From positions 1-5,535 of the forward strand of contig JAESSZ010000675.1 of NCBI GenBank assembly GCA_016763875.1: DNA of 5,535 bases, given 5' to 3'. Position 1 is the first letter of the stretch. Each line of letters begins with the position of its first letter. Below the pieces are notes generated by a model. It made no database searches. It worked only from the letters and a program-made list of their open reading frames with translations, and had not been told where the DNA came from. Shown piece after piece: positions 5,063 through 5,535 of the stretch. The position numbers and the translations under genes are program-made. This stretch comes from Nannocystaceae bacterium. Lineage in GTDB: Bacteria > Myxococcota_A > Polyangia > Nannocystales > Nannocystaceae.

Positions 5063-5070
5063 CTACTCGC
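5047..5070. repeat. 9-bp hairpin overlapping the stop codon of the RHH gene
   Basis: GCGGGTAGG (5047-5055) pairs CCTACTCGC (5062-5070), with one wobble on the + strand, around AAACGA. The TAG stop of the minus-strand gene (5063-5065) is inside the right arm. There is no T-run after it in the minus direction, so it is not a canonical terminator, although it could protect the 3' end or act with Rho. Its left arm competes with the 5006-5011 pairing. Confidence 0.55.
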
Positions 5071-5272
5071 GTTTACCGCGCTCGTCATCGGGAGCGTCAT
5101 CCGCGATCTCGTTGACGCTCGGGTATTTCATGATCTCTTTCCGCGCGATTTTCCATGCCTTTTGGACAATCCAAGAAAGCGACCGGTCCTGCCGGGCGGC
5201 TTCTTCCTGGATCTCTTTAAGCATTTGTTCGGGGAAGTAGAGGCTTTGTTTGCGCTTGTCCGAGCTCGCCAT
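5063..5272 (-). CDS. Small ribbon-helix-helix protein, TIGR04563-like
   Basis: A 69-residue protein with the ribbon-helix-helix layout: a beta strand at about 8-14 (KQSLYFP), helix A at 15-28 (EQMLKEIQEEAARQ), the turn DRS at 29-31, and helix B at 32-47 (LSWIVQKAWKIARKEI). A short acidic tail with a basic end follows (DDAPDDERGKRE). This pattern, especially KQSLYFP and the LSWIVQ.AW..A segment, matches my memory of the small TIGR04563 family, best known from myxobacteria and relatives; the assignment was not checked by search. RHH proteins dimerise and bind DNA through the strand, commonly as repressors or antitoxin-like regulators. No toxin partner is adjacent on the same strand. ATG at 5272 is preceded by GGAGAA (minus strand, 5287-5282) nine bases away, a good Shine-Dalgarno. 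The hydrolase lies 182 bp downstream on the same strand. Confidence 0.88.
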   Translation of the reverse strand: MASSDKRKQSLYFPEQMLKEIQEEAARQDRSLSWIVQKAWKIARKEIMKYPSVNEIADDAPDDERGKRE

Positions 5273-5277
5273 TATCA

Positions 5278-5311
5278 GCGGTTCTCCGCGGTGTAGGAGC
5301 CAATAGGGCTC
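5278..5311 (-). promoter_or_regulatory. Leader of the RHH gene with Shine-Dalgarno and two small hairpins
   Basis: The Shine-Dalgarno GGAGAA lies at 5282-5287 (minus strand). A 4-bp stem, GCGG (5278-5281) with CCGC (5286-5289), overlaps it. A second inverted repeat, GAGCC (5297-5301) with GGCTC (5307-5311), sits at the expected transcription start and could serve as an operator, for example for autoregulation by the RHH protein; that is inference. Confidence 0.4.
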
Positions 5312-5317
5312 GTGCGC

Positions 5318-5347
5318 AGGTTAGGCGTCGTTGTATGAAAATGTCAA
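5318..5347 (-). promoter_or_regulatory. Sigma70-type promoter for the RHH gene
   Basis: On the minus strand the -35 box is TTGACA (5347-5342), a perfect consensus match. Eighteen bases later is a -10 candidate TAACCT (5323-5318), which shares T, A and the final T with TATAAT. The start site would be near 5311, leaving a leader of about 39 nt that includes the Shine-Dalgarno. The perfect -35 in otherwise GC-rich DNA is the main support; the -10 is only fair. Confidence 0.55.
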
Positions 5348-5535
5348 CATTGCAGGGTGAATGTGTGACCCGGTTTTTTCTCCGGCTCGCAGCGTCGCGC
5401 GATCTCCGTCGCTGGGAGCCCATGCCGCGGTTTTGACGCCTTTTTCCCGTTCCGGGCCACTCCAAGGATGCGGATCTTCCATTTTTTGGATTTACGAACG
5501 CGCCGCTTCGAAATACCCTTCGCCGTCCTAACGGC
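5348..5535. other. Unassigned upstream DNA with T-runs and an edge hairpin
   Basis: No credible gene was seen. The stretch has unusual T-runs for this window (5374-5379, 5442-5446, 5482-5487) and is more AT-rich in its second half. TCCAA (5461-5465) is complementary to TTGGA (5486-5490). At the very end GCCGT (5522-5526) pairs ACGGC (5531-5535) around CCTA and may continue beyond the window. Confidence 0.4.

Noticed and set aside
5355..5379. Plus-strand intrinsic terminator before the T6 run
   Set aside because: The stem is only four base pairs (GGGT with ACCC) around a 9-nt loop, too weak to call.
5217..5465. 82-codon minus-strand open frame overlapping the RHH gene start
   Set aside because: It overlaps the well-supported RHH gene and its promoter in another frame and has no recognisable features.

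Overview
The window is GC-rich (AT-rich only in parts of the last 200 bp) and reads like a Gram-negative deltaproteobacterial-type genome, most likely Myxococcota, Bradymonadota or relatives. Three things point there: a complete Mla/MCE lipid-transport set (permease, ATPase, membrane-anchored MCE protein), a small ribbon-helix-helix protein that looks like the TIGR04563 family, and a cysteine-rich module of a style common in secreted proteins of those phyla. The taxonomic guess is inference; no rRNA or other marker is present.

Layout, left to right. 1-151: upstream region with two perfect palindromes (60-75 and 81-94) and a weak extended -10 promoter candidate. 152-727 (+): unrecognised lipoprotein whose last 18 codons contain a strong intrinsic terminator (672-717). 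728-795: short leader with an 8-bp inverted repeat. 796-1563 (+): MlaE-type permease. 1587-2384 (+): MlaF-type ATPase. 2371-3768 (+): MlaD-type MCE protein, overlapping mlaF by 14 nt. 3769-3845: gap between convergent genes. 3846-4880 (-): alpha/beta hydrolase carrying a 15-bp tandem repeat. 4881-5062: intergenic region packed with nested inverted repeats. 5063-5272 (-): TIGR04563-like RHH protein with a good SD and a perfect TTGACA -35 box. 5273-5535: its promoter region and unassigned upstream DNA.

How the genes may work together. MlaE and MlaF should form the inner-membrane ABC core, and the anchored MCE protein should form the periplasmic ring and tunnel that passes phospholipid between the membranes. 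The lipoprotein is the natural candidate for a dedicated periplasmic or outer-membrane partner, but the terminator in its 3' end means mlaEFD is probably expressed by read-through or from its own promoter. No MlaB (STAS) or MlaC gene is in the window.

The most unusual features are an approximately 85-residue insertion with eight cysteines in the MCE domain of the MlaD protein, and the 107-bp run of abutting and mutually exclusive stems at 4898-5004, with another hairpin over the stop codon of the RHH gene.
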